34,116 bases of DNA from an uncultured Acinetobacter sp. (GCF_947626835.1 NZ_CANQTS010000025.1:1-34116); one strand, 5' to 3'. Shown: positions 7,462 through 17,059, counted from the stretch's first letter. Notes: a model not told the origin generated them from the letters alone. Numbers and translations are program-made.

Positions 7462-8919
7462 ATGCAGCAAGTTTATCATAGCCGCGATATGCAAGCATGG
7501 GAGCAACGCTGGTTTGCCAAAGGAAATTCATCCTACGGTTTGATGCAGCAAGTGGCATGGGCCATTGCACGACAGTTACAGGTGTTATTTGCACAACACA
7601 ATATTCAAAGCATCGCCGTGTGTTGTGGGCAAGGTAATAATGCTGGGGATGGTTATTTGATTGCACAATATTTACAGCAAGCAAATTTTGACGTCAGCAT
7701 TTATGCCAGTGACTTAGGTGCATCACACGATCTACACGCAGCGTATCAAGCGGCAAAAAACAGTGCTGTGACGATTGAGCAAGGCTTTGCTTTTAAACAG
7801 ACCTATGATGCTTATATAGATGCTTTGTTTGGCATTGGTTTAAATCGTGATTTAACTGAAGACTGGCAACAGATTATTCAGCACATTAATCAACAATCAG
7901 GTTTAAAAATTGCCATTGATGTGCCCAGTGGCTTAAATGCCAATACTGGACAACCCTTGCCTTGTGCAGTGGTGGCAGATCATAGCTTTACTGTATTGGG
8001 TTTAAAAGCAGGCTTATTCACCGGTAAAGGCAAAGCTTACTGTGGTCAGATTCATCTCATAGATTTAATTCCAACAGATCCAGATTTGACAGCCATAGCA
8101 CAATTGTCACCCACTCATATTAAGTTACCCAAACGTCAAGCCTTTGGACATAAGGGCAGTTATGGGCATGTGTTGGTGATTGGTGGACATGCCGAGATGG
8201 GTGGGGCGGTGATCATGGCCGCAGAAGCAGCTTTTTATGCCGGTGCCGGCAAAGTCACTTTGGTGTGTGATGCCAAACACCACAGTGCGATTTTAGCGCG
8301 TAGCCCTAATATTATGTTGCGCGATATTCATCAATTGTCCCAATCTGAGCGTGAAGTATTAATTAATCAAGTCGATGCGATTTGCTTTGGCATGGGTTTA
8401 GGTCGTGATGCATGGGCTGAACAGCAATTTGAGCAGTGGTTTGATGCGATGAATCAAGATGACAAAATTGTTGTGCTTGATGCTGATGCATTATGGTTTT
8501 TAGCCAAAACCCCAAAACCACTGAGTCGACATAGTTATTTAACTCCACATCCGGGGGAGGCTGCCACCTTATTACATTGCTCAGTCAATGAGGTTGAGGC
8601 TGATCGTGTGTCGGCTATTTATGCGCTACAACAACGCTATGGCGGTGCTTGGGTACTCAAAGGCGCAGGTAGTTTAATCTTAGAACAACAATTATGGATC
8701 TGTTGTGCTGGTAATCCCGGCATGGGCACAGGCGGCATGGGCGATATTTTGGCAGGCATGCTCGCGAGTTTAAAAGCTCAATTTCAACAGTGCATTGCCT
8801 TGCATCAAGTGGTCACATTACATGCCAAAGCTGGTGATATATTGGCACGCAATGGCGAGCGCGGTTTACAAGCACAGCATATGAATCAAGCGATTTATCA
8901 AGTGGTCAATGGAGAATAA
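7462..8919 (+). CDS. nnr: Bifunctional NAD(P)H-hydrate epimerase / ADP-dependent dehydratase
   Basis: Repairs hydrated NADH and NADPH: the N-terminal YjeF domain epimerises R- to S-NAD(P)HX, and the C-terminal ribokinase-like domain dehydrates the S form using ADP. The N-domain motif GNNAGDGY is at residues 58-65. The C-domain begins around residue 225 (GHKGSYGHVLVIGG) and carries TPHPGEA at 361-367 and the nucleotide-binding GNPGMGTGGMGD at 418-428. Length 485, close to the usual size for the fused enzyme. The ribosome site AAGGA is at 7451-7455. acyP follows two bases after the stop, so the two are probably one operon. Confidence 0.97.
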   Translation: MQQVYHSRDMQAWEQRWFAKGNSSYGLMQQVAWAIARQLQVLFAQHNIQSIAVCCGQGNNAGDGYLIAQYLQQANFDVSIYASDLGASHDLHAAYQAAKNSAVTIEQGFAFKQTYDAYIDALFGIGLNRDLTEDWQQIIQHINQQSGLKIAIDVPSGLNANTGQPLPCAVVADHSFTVLGLKAGLFTGKGKAYCGQIHLIDLIPTDPDLTAIAQLSPTHIKLPKRQAFGHKGSYGHVLVIGGHAEMGGAVIMAAEAAFYAGAGKVTLVCDAKHHSAILARSPNIMLRDIHQLSQSEREVLINQVDAICFGMGLGRDAWAEQQFEQWFDAMNQDDKIVVLDADALWFLAKTPKPLSRHSYLTPHPGEAATLLHCSVNEVEADRVSAIYALQQRYGGAWVLKGAGSLILEQQLWICCAGNPGMGTGGMGDILAGMLASLKAQFQQCIALHQVVTLHAKAGDILARNGERGLQAQHMNQAIYQVVNGE

Positions 8920-8921
8920 TA

Positions 8922-9194
8922 ATGCAACAAGGATTTCATCTTACCTTAACAGGTCAAGTACAAGGCGTGGGCTATCGCGCTTGGTTTGCGAGGCTTGCAC
9001 AAGCCAAAGAGGTAGGCGGTTATGTTAAAAATTTAAACACAGGTCAAGTTGAAGCTGTCATTGTAGGCGATTTTTTTGTATTGCAGGAGCTACTCGATCA
9101 AAGCTTAATTGGCCCACCTCGGGCTCAGGTCACGCATTTAGACTATTACAGTTGTAAGACCTTTGATTATCGTGACTTTAAGATTCAGGCTTAA
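8922..9194 (+). CDS. acyP: Acylphosphatase
   Basis: A 90-residue acylphosphatase that hydrolyses the carboxyl-phosphate bond of acyl phosphates. The family signature [12 protein letters not shown] is present, with the phosphate-binding loop and catalytic Arg19, and the catalytic Asn is in VKNLNTG (residue 37). It starts two bases after the nnr stop and is probably translated from the same mRNA. Its TAA (9192-9194) overlaps the ruvC stop on the other strand. Confidence 0.92.
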   Translation: MQQGFHLTLTGQVQGVGYRAWFARLAQAKEVGGYVKNLNTGQVEAVIVGDFFVLQELLDQSLIGPPRAQVTHLDYYSCKTFDYRDFKIQA

Positions 9195-9736
9195 CGACGC
9201 CGGCTCGTGGTACGACTGCGACCACGCGCCATGCCGCCTAAGGCATTTAATACCGCCATTTTGCTCATACTGCCTGAAGCATGGGCATGACAAATCGCAG
9301 CAGCAAGTGCATCGGCGGCATCTTGTTGTGGTTTAATCTCAAGCTTTAAAATGCGCATCACCATCATTTGCACCTGTTCTTTATCAGCTGCGCCATAGCC
9401 CACCACCGATTGTTTAATTTGTCGCGCCGTGTATTCGGCCACAGACAAATCAAGGTTGGTTAAAGCGGCAATTGCAGCCCCACGCGCTTGACCGAGTTTT
9501 AAGGCCGAATCGGGGTTTTGTGCCATAAAAACTTGTTCCACTGCCGCTTCGGTTGGCCCATGGAAACGTACAATGCGGTCAATCCCTGCAAAAATACGTT
9601 TTAGACGCTCAGGCATTTCGGTGGTTTCAGTGCGAATGGTACCGGCATCAATAAAACTCAAATGTTGCCCATCTTTTTTAATAATGCCATACCCTGTTAA
9701 ACGTGAACCGGGGTCAATCCCAATAATTAAGCTCAT
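9191..9736 (-). CDS. ruvC: Holliday junction resolvase RuvC
   Basis: An endonuclease that cuts Holliday junctions together with RuvAB during recombinational repair. The RNase H-like metal ligands are all visible: Asp8 ([13 protein letters not shown]), Glu67 (AAVEQVF), Asp139 and Asp142 (QQDAADALA), matching E. coli D7, E66, D138 and D141. 181 residues with a basic C-terminal tail ([11 protein letters not shown]) longer than in E. coli. It stands apart from ruvAB in this window. Its stop overlaps the acyP stop by three to four bases. Confidence 0.98.
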   Translation of the reverse strand: MSLIIGIDPGSRLTGYGIIKKDGQHLSFIDAGTIRTETTEMPERLKRIFAGIDRIVRFHGPTEAAVEQVFMAQNPDSALKLGQARGAAIAALTNLDLSVAEYTARQIKQSVVGYGAADKEQVQMMVMRILKLEIKPQQDAADALAAAICHAHASGSMSKMAVLNALGGMARGRSRTTSRRR

Positions 9737-9958
9737 AGCCCTGATGATGTATCACTATAGTGTGGGGCATTATAGGCAAAAAAAATCCATAAAGTTGTGC
9801 AGTGCATTCAAGCAGTTAAAAAATATCCAACATTGCCTCACAAAAATAAGTCGTCATCTTGGCTTGTAAACGTTAAAATCTCCCCCATAAATAACAGAGG
9901 TAAGTTCATCATTGTGGGCTTGCCACCGACATATTGTATTGAGATTAGATTAATTTTC

Positions 9959-10525
9959 ATGAAATTAGCGCTTATAGTTTTAGCTGGCCTTATTCTAGAA
10001 GTCTTCGTGTGGATCGGCGTGGGTGACCTCGTGGGTAGCATGTGGTACGTATTCTTTTGGTTTATTGCCGCGTTCTTTATCGGTATGGGCATGGTGCGTA
10101 AATACGCAGCCGGTGTCATGCCACAAATGCAACAAATGCAAATGGGCATGGCCATGGGTATGGGCGATCCAGCATTAGGCGCAAGTTTACCTAAAATTAT
10201 TGCAGGTTTTTTCTTGCTGATTCCCGGTTTAATCACTGATGTATTGGCCGTGTTAATTTTAATTCCTGCGGTACAAAATGCCTTTAAAGCTGCAGCGATG
10301 AAGGCTGTCATGAAACGTCAACACAGCATGATGGAAAAAATGATGGGCGGTATGGGCGCTGATATGGGTGGGCCAGCCGGTCAAAATCCTTTTGCAGACT
10401 TAATGCGTCAAATGCAAGATATGCAAGGTCAAGGTGGTCGTGATTCAACCATTATTGATGGTGAGGCGCGTGAAGTAAATCCTGATGCCAAACGCTTAGA
10501 TTTAAAAGATGTGAATCGAAAATAA
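9959..10525 (+). CDS. fxsA: FxsA family membrane protein
   Basis: 188 residues. N-terminal membrane segments (MKLALIVLAGLILEVFVW, then WYVFFWFIAAFFIGMGM) are followed by a Met/Gln-rich linker, a third hydrophobic hairpin (IIAGFFLLIPGLITDVLAVLILIP) and a Met/Gly-rich hydrophilic tail. The LLIPGxxTD motif is typical of FxsA, an inner-membrane protein known in E. coli for relieving F-exclusion of phage T7. I use the ATG at 9959, where the hydrophobic N-terminus begins; the frame is open upstream but that part looks non-coding. It is divergent from ruvC and followed by a terminator. Confidence 0.9.
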   Translation: MKLALIVLAGLILEVFVWIGVGDLVGSMWYVFFWFIAAFFIGMGMVRKYAAGVMPQMQQMQMGMAMGMGDPALGASLPKIIAGFFLLIPGLITDVLAVLILIPAVQNAFKAAAMKAVMKRQHSMMEKMMGGMGADMGGPAGQNPFADLMRQMQDMQGQGGRDSTIIDGEAREVNPDAKRLDLKDVNRK

Positions 10526-10541
10526 AGCTGAGCTTTTTGCC

Positions 10542-10569
10542 AAAACCGAGCCCATGTGCTCGGTTTTTT
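10542..10569 (+). terminator. Terminator after fxsA
   Basis: A 10-bp perfect stem, AAAACCGAGC (10542-10551) and GCTCGGTTTT (10558-10567), with a 6-base loop and a T-run. Confidence 0.9.
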
Positions 10570-10618
10570 GTTGGAGTTCGCCGTATAATTTACTTTTATT
10601 TGCGCTGATTGATTTGTT

Positions 10619-11251
10619 ATGTCTTTATTACTGACCATTGGTCTGTTGCATTTTGTGGCTCAGTTGAGTCCTGGCCCTGATGTTCTGTTAATTGCCAAAA
10701 GTGCAGCATCTACCACGCGTGCCAACACTTTAAACATTATTGCCGGTATTTCTGTTGGGATTGTGGTGTGGGTGGTGCTGACCTTAGCAGGTTTTACTAT
10801 GTTGATGCAGCAGTGGCCATGGATTCAACAAGTCTTGATGGTGCTTGGTGGCTTCTTTTTAGCCAAAATGGGCTGGGCGATGCTCAAAGGCGGCTTAGCC
10901 AGTTTTCAACAAGAGGCCAATTTAGAGGCTGGTGTTCAAGCACCTCAAGCTAAAAATTATTTTTTATTGGGTTTATTCACCAATTTATCCAACCCGAAGA
11001 CCTTAATTTATTTTAGTAGTGTTTTTTCTTTGGCCTTGTCATCATCAGCAGATGCCAGTTTAAAAACCCAATTGGCGTTTTTAATTCCATTACAAACATT
11101 TTTAACCTTTGTATTGTTTATGCTGATTATGTCGATGCCTAAAATCAAAGCGTTGTATCAACGCTCGGGCAGTTATATTGACATCATCTCAGGTGGATTA
11201 TTTTTAATGTTTGCAATGTGGCTGTGGTGGGATGCCCTGCAATTACTTTAG
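10619..11251 (+). CDS. LysE/RhtB family amino-acid exporter
   Basis: 210 residues with about six membrane segments. The RhtB/LysE signature QLSPGPDVLLIAKSA is at residues 15-29, followed by a Gly-rich second helix (IIAGISVGIVVWVV) and the NLSNPKTLIYFSSVF motif. Proteins of this family export amino acids such as homoserine, threonine or lysine; the substrate here cannot be told. The start codon is ATG at 10619, after the fxsA terminator. Its TAG overlaps the stop of the small gene on the opposite strand. Confidence 0.93.
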   Translation: MSLLLTIGLLHFVAQLSPGPDVLLIAKSAASTTRANTLNIIAGISVGIVVWVVLTLAGFTMLMQQWPWIQQVLMVLGGFFLAKMGWAMLKGGLASFQQEANLEAGVQAPQAKNYFLLGLFTNLSNPKTLIYFSSVFSLALSSSADASLKTQLAFLIPLQTFLTFVLFMLIMSMPKIKALYQRSGSYIDIISGGLFLMFAMWLWWDALQLL

Positions 11252-11424
11252 GGCATGGCATCAACCGCTGGAGGTGTAGGTTTTTTTTCTTGTTGTTGGT
11301 CGGCTAAACGCTGCTCTTTATAACGATTAGGGTTTAAGGTGGTGATTGAATTTTCTGAGCTTTGATAACGACGGCTACGATTGGCACGCTCACGTAAGCC
11401 ACCTTTTTTAATTAATTGCACCAT
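11248..11424 (-). CDS. Small basic hypothetical protein
   Basis: 58 residues starting MVQLIKKGGLRERANRSRRY, strongly basic in its first half and Pro/Gln-rich at the end. The start at 11424 is favoured by an excellent AGGAG seven bases upstream; a longer frame to 11508 would add a hydrophobic stretch but lacks this. No family recognised. A charged unstructured protein of this kind could bind nucleic acid, but that is speculation. It ends in a four-base convergent overlap with the LysE-family gene. Confidence 0.65.
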   Translation of the reverse strand: MVQLIKKGGLRERANRSRRYQSSENSITTLNPNRYKEQRLADQQQEKKPTPPAVDAMP

Positions 11425-11520
11425 AACGACTCCTGATAAAAAATAAATACAAAGTGTCACAAAAGTGACGCACAACTCATGCCACAATGCCAAATATAGA
11501 GTAAACATAGGAGCATACCT

Positions 11521-11772
11521 ATGCTAGGTCATCAATATCGCTGTGCCTGCTGTAATCAGGCAGTTGAAGCCGATACCCACACCTGTCCTGAGTGTGGTTC
11601 ACATCAAATTAAAAGTCCATTTGGATTTTGGGTATTTTGTATTGTAACGTGTTTGGCCTTGGTGATTGCATTGCAACTGACGCATAGCTATTTAAAACAT
11701 GAACAACAGGTATTGCCAGAACAACAACGCCTATTTGAAATAAAGCCAAGTCAGCAACCACCACAGCCATAA
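11521..11772 (+). CDS. Zinc-ribbon membrane protein
   Basis: 83 residues. An N-terminal zinc ribbon with two knuckles (CACC at residues 8-11 and CPEC at 22-25) is followed by a single membrane helix (FWVFCIVTCLALVIALQL) and a Gln/Pro-rich tail. This layout is seen in small bacterial membrane-tethered zinc ribbons of unknown role. It runs convergently toward metK and ends at a shared palindromic terminator. Confidence 0.75.
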   Translation: MLGHQYRCACCNQAVEADTHTCPECGSHQIKSPFGFWVFCIVTCLALVIALQLTHSYLKHEQQVLPEQQRLFEIKPSQQPPQP

Positions 11773-11773
11773 A

Positions 11774-11800
11774 AAAAGCCCGCAATTGCGGGCTTGTTTC
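11774..11800. terminator. Bidirectional terminator before metK
   Basis: The perfect palindrome GCCCGCAATTGCGGGC (11778-11793) has an A-run on its left and a T-rich right flank, so it can end transcription from both sides. Confidence 0.88.
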
Positions 11801-11808
11801 TTATGCTT

Positions 11809-12975
11809 TTACAGACCCGCAGCTGCGCGTAATGCTTCAGCTTTATCGGTTTTTTCCCATGTAAAGGCAGTATCTGAACCTTCACGGCCAAAGTGACCAT
11901 AAGAAGCAGTTTGTTGATACATTGGTTGCAACAAGTCTAACATACGGGTAATGCCATATGGACGTAAGTCAAATTGCTCACGCACTAATGCAATAATTAA
12001 CTCATCCGACACTTTTGCAGTGTTAAACGTGTTAATTGAAATTGAAGTTGGCTCAGCCACACCAATGGCATAAGACACTTGAATTTCACATTTTTCAGCA
12101 AGACCTGCAGCCACAATATTTTTGGCTACATAACGACCTGCATAGGCAGCAGAACGGTCTACTTTTGATGGATCTTTACCAGAGAATGCACCACCACCGT
12201 GACGTGCCATACCACCGTAGGTATCTACAATGATTTTACGACCCGTTAAACCACAGTCACCAACAGGACCGCCAATCACAAACATCCCAGTTGGGTTAAT
12301 GTGGAACTTGGTTGCTGCGTGTAACATTTCAGCAGGAATAACTTTTTTCACAATTTCTTCAATCACCGCTTCTTTAAGCTGCGCTTGAGAAATTGATGGA
12401 TCATGCTGAGTGGATAAAACAACAGCATCTAAACGTACTGGTTTGCCATTTTCATAGGCAAAAGTCACTTGGCTTTTTGCATCTGGGCGTAACCAAGAGA
12501 GTTTACCTTGTTTACGTAGCTCTGCTTGCTTTTCCATTAAGCGATGCGCATATGAAATTGGCGCAGGCATTAATACATCTGTTTCACGGCTTGCATAGCC
12601 AAACATTAAACCTTGGTCGCCGGCACCTTGATCTTCAGGTTTTTGACGATCCACGCCTTGTGCAATTTCTGGCGATTGTTTGCCGAGCATATTAATCACA
12701 GCACAGGTTGAACCATCAAAACCTAAATCAGAATGGTGGTAACCAATACCATTAACGGTATTACGGACAATCGTTTCAAAATCAACATTGGCCGTGGTTG
12801 TGATTTCACCGGCAAGTACAACAGCACCCGTTTTTACCAGTGTTTCACAAGCAACACGTGCGTATGGATCTTGTTTTAAAATAGCATCCAAAATAGCGTC
12901 ACTGATTTGATCAGCCATTTTATCTGGATGGCCTTCGCTTACAGATTCCGAGGTAAATACAGCGTACTCGCGCAT
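11809..12975 (-). CDS. metK: S-adenosylmethionine synthase
   Basis: Makes S-adenosylmethionine from methionine and ATP in the cytoplasm. Signature motifs: [18 protein letters not shown] near the N-terminus, [12 protein letters not shown] (the methionine/ATP site), and [13 protein letters not shown] with [16 protein letters not shown] (phosphate and metal binding). 388 residues, the usual length. The ATG at 12975 has TAGGA just upstream. It is divergent from tkt across a 504-bp spacer; no SAM riboswitch fold is seen in its short leader. Confidence 0.99.
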   Translation of the reverse strand: MREYAVFTSESVSEGHPDKMADQISDAILDAILKQDPYARVACETLVKTGAVVLAGEITTTANVDFETIVRNTVNGIGYHHSDLGFDGSTCAVINMLGKQSPEIAQGVDRQKPEDQGAGDQGLMFGYASRETDVLMPAPISYAHRLMEKQAELRKQGKLSWLRPDAKSQVTFAYENGKPVRLDAVVLSTQHDPSISQAQLKEAVIEEIVKKVIPAEMLHAATKFHINPTGMFVIGGPVGDCGLTGRKIIVDTYGGMARHGGGAFSGKDPSKVDRSAAYAGRYVAKNIVAAGLAEKCEIQVSYAIGVAEPTSISINTFNTAKVSDELIIALVREQFDLRPYGITRMLDLLQPMYQQTASYGHFGREGSDTAFTWEKTDKAEALRAAAGL

Positions 12976-13479
12976 AGTCCTATCACAGTTAAATTAAAAG
13001 ACGCGATATGTTACATCGAGTTAGACTTTTGGGCCAGTTCTAGAATGTGAAAATGGCGCAATTTGTTGCAATTCCACCTGTTTTTATCTGATTTATTTAT
13101 TTGAAAAACTGATAAAGAAAATCAAATATGCAAAAAAATGTGAATTATGTGTGAAGTTAGATTGATTGTGACGCAAAGTATCAAAACACTGAAATTAAAA
13201 ATATTGTGCTTTATTTAAATACCATTTCAAATGCCAAGTTACTTTAAAAGCCTGACTCAAAAAACAACTTAACCGCGCCAAGTTTGAGCCCTAAAATTAA
13301 AAAACTCAGCTATTGTTTAATAAAAACACAGTTTAAGCACCTCATCTTGTGTTGATCGTGTAATAAATCTTGAAATGTAGGCAACGAGGCTTTACCCCTT
13401 GGCTTTTTTTTAAGACAATATACGGTAGTTTTGAATTTTGATTCATGTTCTTTTTAACCGATAATTTGGACTCTGACCT
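12976..13479. promoter_or_regulatory. 504-bp divergent metK-tkt intergenic region
   Basis: AT-rich, with no open frame of note. It must hold the promoters of both metK and tkt. Near 13385-13411 a short stem (CGAGG with CCTTG) followed by eight Ts looks like a weak rho-independent terminator on the plus strand, which could end a small RNA or a leader transcript before tkt. No known riboswitch or RNA family is recognised. Confidence 0.4.
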
Positions 13480-15468
13480 ATGACGACCCCACTGAATGAA
13501 CGTCGTGTTGCCAACGCAATTCGTGTATTAGCAATGGATGCTGTGCAAAAAGCCAACTCAGGCCATCCAGGTGCGCCAATGGGGATGGCAGATATTGCTG
13601 ATGTGGTATGGCGTGACTTTATGAGCCATAACCCAACCAACCCAAATTGGGCGAACCGTGACCGTTTTGTATTATCAAATGGTCATGGCTCAATGTTGCA
13701 ATACGCATTACTTCATTTAACGGGTTATGATCTTTCAATCGAAGATTTAAAAGCATTCCGTCAATTGCATTCTAAAACTCCGGGTCACCCAGAGTTGGGT
13801 TATGCACCGGGTATTGAAACTACCACTGGTCCATTGGGTCAAGGTATTGCCAATGCTGTTGGTTTTGCACTGGCTGAAAAAACCTTAGCAGCACAGTTCA
13901 ACAAAGAAGACATCCAAGTTGTGGACCACTTCACGTACTGTTTCTTAGGTGATGGCTGCTTAATGGAAGGTGTTTCACATGAAGCATGTTCTTTAGCAGG
14001 TACTTTAGGTCTGGGTAAGTTAGTTGCCTACTACGATGACAACGGCATTTCAATTGACGGTGAAGTAGAAGGTTGGTTCTCTGACGATACAGAACAACGC
14101 TTCTTAGCTTACGGCTGGCAAGTGCTTAAAGTTGATGGTCACGATAGCGACGCTTTACGTGCAGCAACTTTGCAAGCGAAAGCTGAAACTCACAAACCAA
14201 CCATTATCATTTGTAAAACGATTATTGGTTTAGGTTCACCAAACAAACAAGGTAAAGAAGATTGCCATGGTGCACCATTAGGTAATGACGAAATCGCGTT
14301 AACCCGTGAAGCATTAGGTTGGACAGAAGGTCCTTTTGAAATTCCTGCGGATGTGTATGCTGCGTGGGATGCCAAAGAAAAAGGCGCTGCTGCTGAAGCA
14401 GCTTGGAACGAAACATTTGCTGCGTATGCTGCAAAATATCCAACTGAAGCCGCTGATCTTAAACGTCGTTTAAGCGGTGAATTACCAAGCGATTTCGTTG
14501 CTAAAGCCGATGCGTATATTGCAGAAGTGAATGCAAAAGCAGAAACCATTGCAACGCGTAAAGCAAGCCAAAATGCAATCCAAGCATTTGCACCAATGCT
14601 GTCTGAAATTTTAGGTGGTTCTGCGGATTTGGCAGGTTCTAACCTCACACTTTGGAAAGGCGCGACTGGCGTTCAAGACAATGCAGCCGGTAACTACGTA
14701 CACTATGGCGTACGTGAATTTGGTATGACTGCAATTGCCAACGGTGTAGCACTTCACGGTGGTTTTATCCCTTACGTTGCAACATTCTTAATGTTTATGG
14801 AATATGCTCGTAACGCAGTACGTATGTCTGCATTGATGAAGCAACGTGTGATTCATGTTTACACACACGATTCTATTGGTTTAGGTGAAGATGGTCCAAC
14901 GCATCAACCTATCGAGCAAATTGCATCTTTACGTGGTACACCAAACTTAAATACATGGCGTCCATGTGACACTGTTGAAGCAGCAATTTCTTGGAAATCT
15001 GCTTTAACACGTTCTGAGGGTCCAACAGCGTTAATCTTCTCTCGTCAAAACTTAGCTTTCCAAACGCGTACAGAAGCACAAATTGCAGATGTAGCAAAAG
15101 GTGGTTATGTATTGGCTAAAGAAAAAGGTGAACTCAAAGCCATCATCATTGCCACAGGTTCAGAAGTTGCATTGGCAATGGAAGCTTACGCTCAATTAGA
15201 CGGCGTACGTGTGGTATCTATGCCATGTGCTGAAGAATTTGTTAAGCAAGATGCAGCTTACCGTGAAGCAGTGCTTCCATCGAATATTCGTGCACGTGTT
15301 GCGGTTGAAGCGGCTCATGTGGATTACTGGTGGAAGTTTGTAGGTCTAGATGGTCGTGTGATTGGTATGACCACTTATGGTGAATCTGCACCTGCAAAAG
15401 ACTTGTTCCAACATTTTGGTATCACCACTGAAGCGGTGGTTGCTGCAGTAAAAGAAATCACTGTTTAA
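13480..15468 (+). CDS. tkt: Transketolase
   Basis: A thiamine-diphosphate enzyme that transfers two-carbon ketol units in the non-oxidative pentose phosphate pathway. 662 residues, as expected. Visible are [13 protein letters not shown] (residues 24-36), the ThDP/metal-binding [13 protein letters not shown] with its later Asn ([11 protein letters not shown]), the catalytic Glu region [11 protein letters not shown], and [15 protein letters not shown]. Its codons are favourable (GGT, CGT, GTT), which suggests high expression. The ATG at 13480 has only a weak ribosome site. A strong terminator follows. Confidence 0.98.
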   Translation: MTTPLNERRVANAIRVLAMDAVQKANSGHPGAPMGMADIADVVWRDFMSHNPTNPNWANRDRFVLSNGHGSMLQYALLHLTGYDLSIEDLKAFRQLHSKTPGHPELGYAPGIETTTGPLGQGIANAVGFALAEKTLAAQFNKEDIQVVDHFTYCFLGDGCLMEGVSHEACSLAGTLGLGKLVAYYDDNGISIDGEVEGWFSDDTEQRFLAYGWQVLKVDGHDSDALRAATLQAKAETHKPTIIICKTIIGLGSPNKQGKEDCHGAPLGNDEIALTREALGWTEGPFEIPADVYAAWDAKEKGAAAEAAWNETFAAYAAKYPTEAADLKRRLSGELPSDFVAKADAYIAEVNAKAETIATRKASQNAIQAFAPMLSEILGGSADLAGSNLTLWKGATGVQDNAAGNYVHYGVREFGMTAIANGVALHGGFIPYVATFLMFMEYARNAVRMSALMKQRVIHVYTHDSIGLGEDGPTHQPIEQIASLRGTPNLNTWRPCDTVEAAISWKSALTRSEGPTALIFSRQNLAFQTRTEAQIADVAKGGYVLAKEKGELKAIIIATGSEVALAMEAYAQLDGVRVVSMPCAEEFVKQDAAYREAVLPSNIRARVAVEAAHVDYWWKFVGLDGRVIGMTTYGESAPAKDLFQHFGITTEAVVAAVKEITV

Positions 15469-15488
15469 TCTTTTAGATTAACAGTCTT

Positions 15489-15525
15489 AAAAGACGCTCC
15501 AGTTATGGGGCGTCTTTTATTTTTT
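15489..15525 (+). terminator. Terminator after tkt
   Basis: AAAAGACGC (15489-15497) pairs with GCGTCTTTT (15510-15518) and a T-run follows. Confidence 0.88.
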
Positions 15526-15587
15526 AAATATTTATTTCACAGAGTTGGAATAAAATTCAATAATGTCGTGTGATAGAGAGAAAAAAC

Positions 15588-15803
15588 ATGAGTTTATATG
15601 AACAGATCAGCGATGAAATTACCTTAATGGACGCTGGTGAGCAAAAATGGATTGGTCAAGATTTACCACTTGAAGCAATGGTGGCGGTAGAGTTGTTATT
15701 GCAAGACATGGCGGAAGATAAAATCATTAAAGTGCGTCGTAAAAACCATGAGAAAACCTCAGGTTTAAAGCAAATTGACCGTATCTTGGTGGAAAAGCTC
15801 TAA
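15588..15803 (+). CDS. Small conserved-looking hypothetical protein
   Basis: 71 residues starting MSLYEQISDEITLMDAGEQKW; an acidic helical first half and a Lys/Arg-rich second half (IIKVRRKNHEKTSG). The ATG at 15588 is preferred over an in-frame GTG at 15570 because GAGAG lies seven bases upstream. Codon use fits the core genes and a terminator follows, so the gene is probably real. No family recognised. Confidence 0.7.
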   Translation: MSLYEQISDEITLMDAGEQKWIGQDLPLEAMVAVELLLQDMAEDKIIKVRRKNHEKTSGLKQIDRILVEKL

Positions 15804-15821
15804 TCCTCTCAGCGCGTTAAA

Positions 15822-15848
15822 AATTCCTCATTTATGAGGTTTTTTTTA
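15822..15848 (+). terminator. Terminator after the 71-aa gene
   Basis: Short stem CCTCA/TGAGG (15826-15830 and 15835-15839) with flanking A/T pairing and eight Ts. Confidence 0.75.
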
Positions 15849-15914
15849 TGCTAAAAAAAGCTTTTGGTTTTAAATTTAACCATGATATTGCTTTAATTTT
15901 TATTTTATCAAAAA

Positions 15915-16405
15915 ATGAGCAGAGATTGACCCTCAAGCATGGTTGCCCCTTTGGCAGAATCAGTTGAATTTAACTGACACGCTTAATCACAGTACATGGC
16001 AGCACTTAACAGATACTTAAGTGCATTATAGGTATGGATTTGGAAACGGTGTGGATGATCAAGTGATTGGCATAGTACATGTGATTGAGCATACCAGTGG
16101 AGGCAGCTTAAAACCTGATGCCTATTTGTAAGATTTATATCTGGTGCGTGGTGCCTGATGTTTGTGGGCAAGGGCTTACCAAAAAGCTGATCAACTCTGT
16201 GTACAGCACGGCTCACCTGCATGAGTGTGATTGTGTGTATTGGTTAACCCATGAAAATAAGAATACCGCTCAGCAGGTGTACGATCAAATAGCCCAAAAA
16301 ACCCAATTTATGCAATATCGAATGCTTGAACACCGTAAATTACATATTGCTGACAAAATTATCGTTCTAAAGCTGCAACAAACTGTTCTATCTTCTTGGA
16401 TGTAA
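15915..16405 (+). pseudogene. Decayed GNAT acetyltransferase
   Basis: Pieces of a GNAT N-acetyltransferase lie in order but in broken frames. First comes an N-terminal AWLPLWQNQLN segment (from 15937), ended by an in-frame TAA at 16018. Next is DQVIGIVHVIEHT (about 16055-16095), ended by TAA near 16129. Last is VVPDVCGQGLTKKLINSVY and YWLTHENKNTAQQVYDQ in another frame (16118-16405). The acetyl-CoA-binding motif is GQGLTKK, where intact enzymes have R-G-Q-G-(L/I)-G-K. At least one frameshift and two stops make a functional product unlikely. The last about 25 codons do not look like GNAT and may be read-through. Confidence 0.8.
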
Positions 16406-16425
16406 GTTTTTGAGATTACTATACA
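16396..16425 (+). promoter_or_regulatory. Possible promoter of the YceI gene
   Basis: TATACA (16420-16425) with TTGGAT 18 bases upstream (16396-16401). The -10 is good and the -35 is weak. Confidence 0.3.
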
Positions 16426-16456
16426 TTAACAGGCATAGATATTGAGGGATAAAAGC

Positions 16457-17041
16457 ATGACATTTAAAGCATTCGCACTTGGTTTAGCGGTGGCATCTGT
16501 TGCAACGTTAAGCATGGCAAAACCGATGACGTATACTATTGATCCTACGCATACAGCGACTGTATTTACCTGGGATCACTTTGGTTTTTCAACACCATCA
16601 GGTAACTTTACCGACATTCAAGGTAAGATTACTGTAGACAATGACAAACCAGAGAAATCATCAGTCCAGGTGACCATTCCATTGTCAAGCATTAACACCA
16701 ACGTCAAAGTGCTTGATGATCACTTGTTAAAAGCAGATTTTTTTGATGCTGAGAAATATCCAACGATTACTTTTAAAAGTACTAAAGTGGAAACTCGCGA
16801 CAAGAAAAACTATAAAATTACAGGTGACTTAACTATTAAAGGCATTACCAAGCCTGTGGTGCTAGATGCGGTATTAAATAAGCAAGCAGAACACCCAATG
16901 GCGAAAGTGCCTGCAATTGGCTTTAATGCAACCACTTCATTTGATCGCTCTGCTTTTGGTGTAGGTGCTTATGTACCGAATGTGGGCGATAAAATTACCG
17001 TGAACATTACTACTGAAGCCACCGTACCTGCACAAAAATAA
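16457..17041 (+). CDS. Secreted YceI family protein
   Basis: 194 residues. A signal peptide (MTFKAFALGLAVASVATLSMA, cut around residue 21) is followed by a YceI lipocalin-like domain (YTIDPTHTATVFTWDHFGFS near the start, then LLKADFFDAEKYPTITFKST and LTIKGITKPVVLD). YceI proteins bind isoprenoid or other lipophilic ligands in the periplasm. The ATG at 16457 is chosen because GAGG lies eight bases upstream and the signal peptide begins there; an in-frame TTG at 16442 is unlikely. It is a single gene with its own terminator. Confidence 0.95.
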   Translation: MTFKAFALGLAVASVATLSMAKPMTYTIDPTHTATVFTWDHFGFSTPSGNFTDIQGKITVDNDKPEKSSVQVTIPLSSINTNVKVLDDHLLKADFFDAEKYPTITFKSTKVETRDKKNYKITGDLTIKGITKPVVLDAVLNKQAEHPMAKVPAIGFNATTSFDRSAFGVGAYVPNVGDKITVNITTEATVPAQK

Positions 17042-17059
17042 GGGTATGGTGTGATGCTT

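Noticed and set aside
9797..9958. N-terminal extension of fxsA
   Set aside because: The translation of this stretch is unlike the family, and the membrane-protein start lies at 9959.
12976..13060. SAM riboswitch in the metK leader
   Set aside because: The leader is short and shows no conserved SAM-aptamer helices; a plain AGGA-type ribosome site precedes the ATG.
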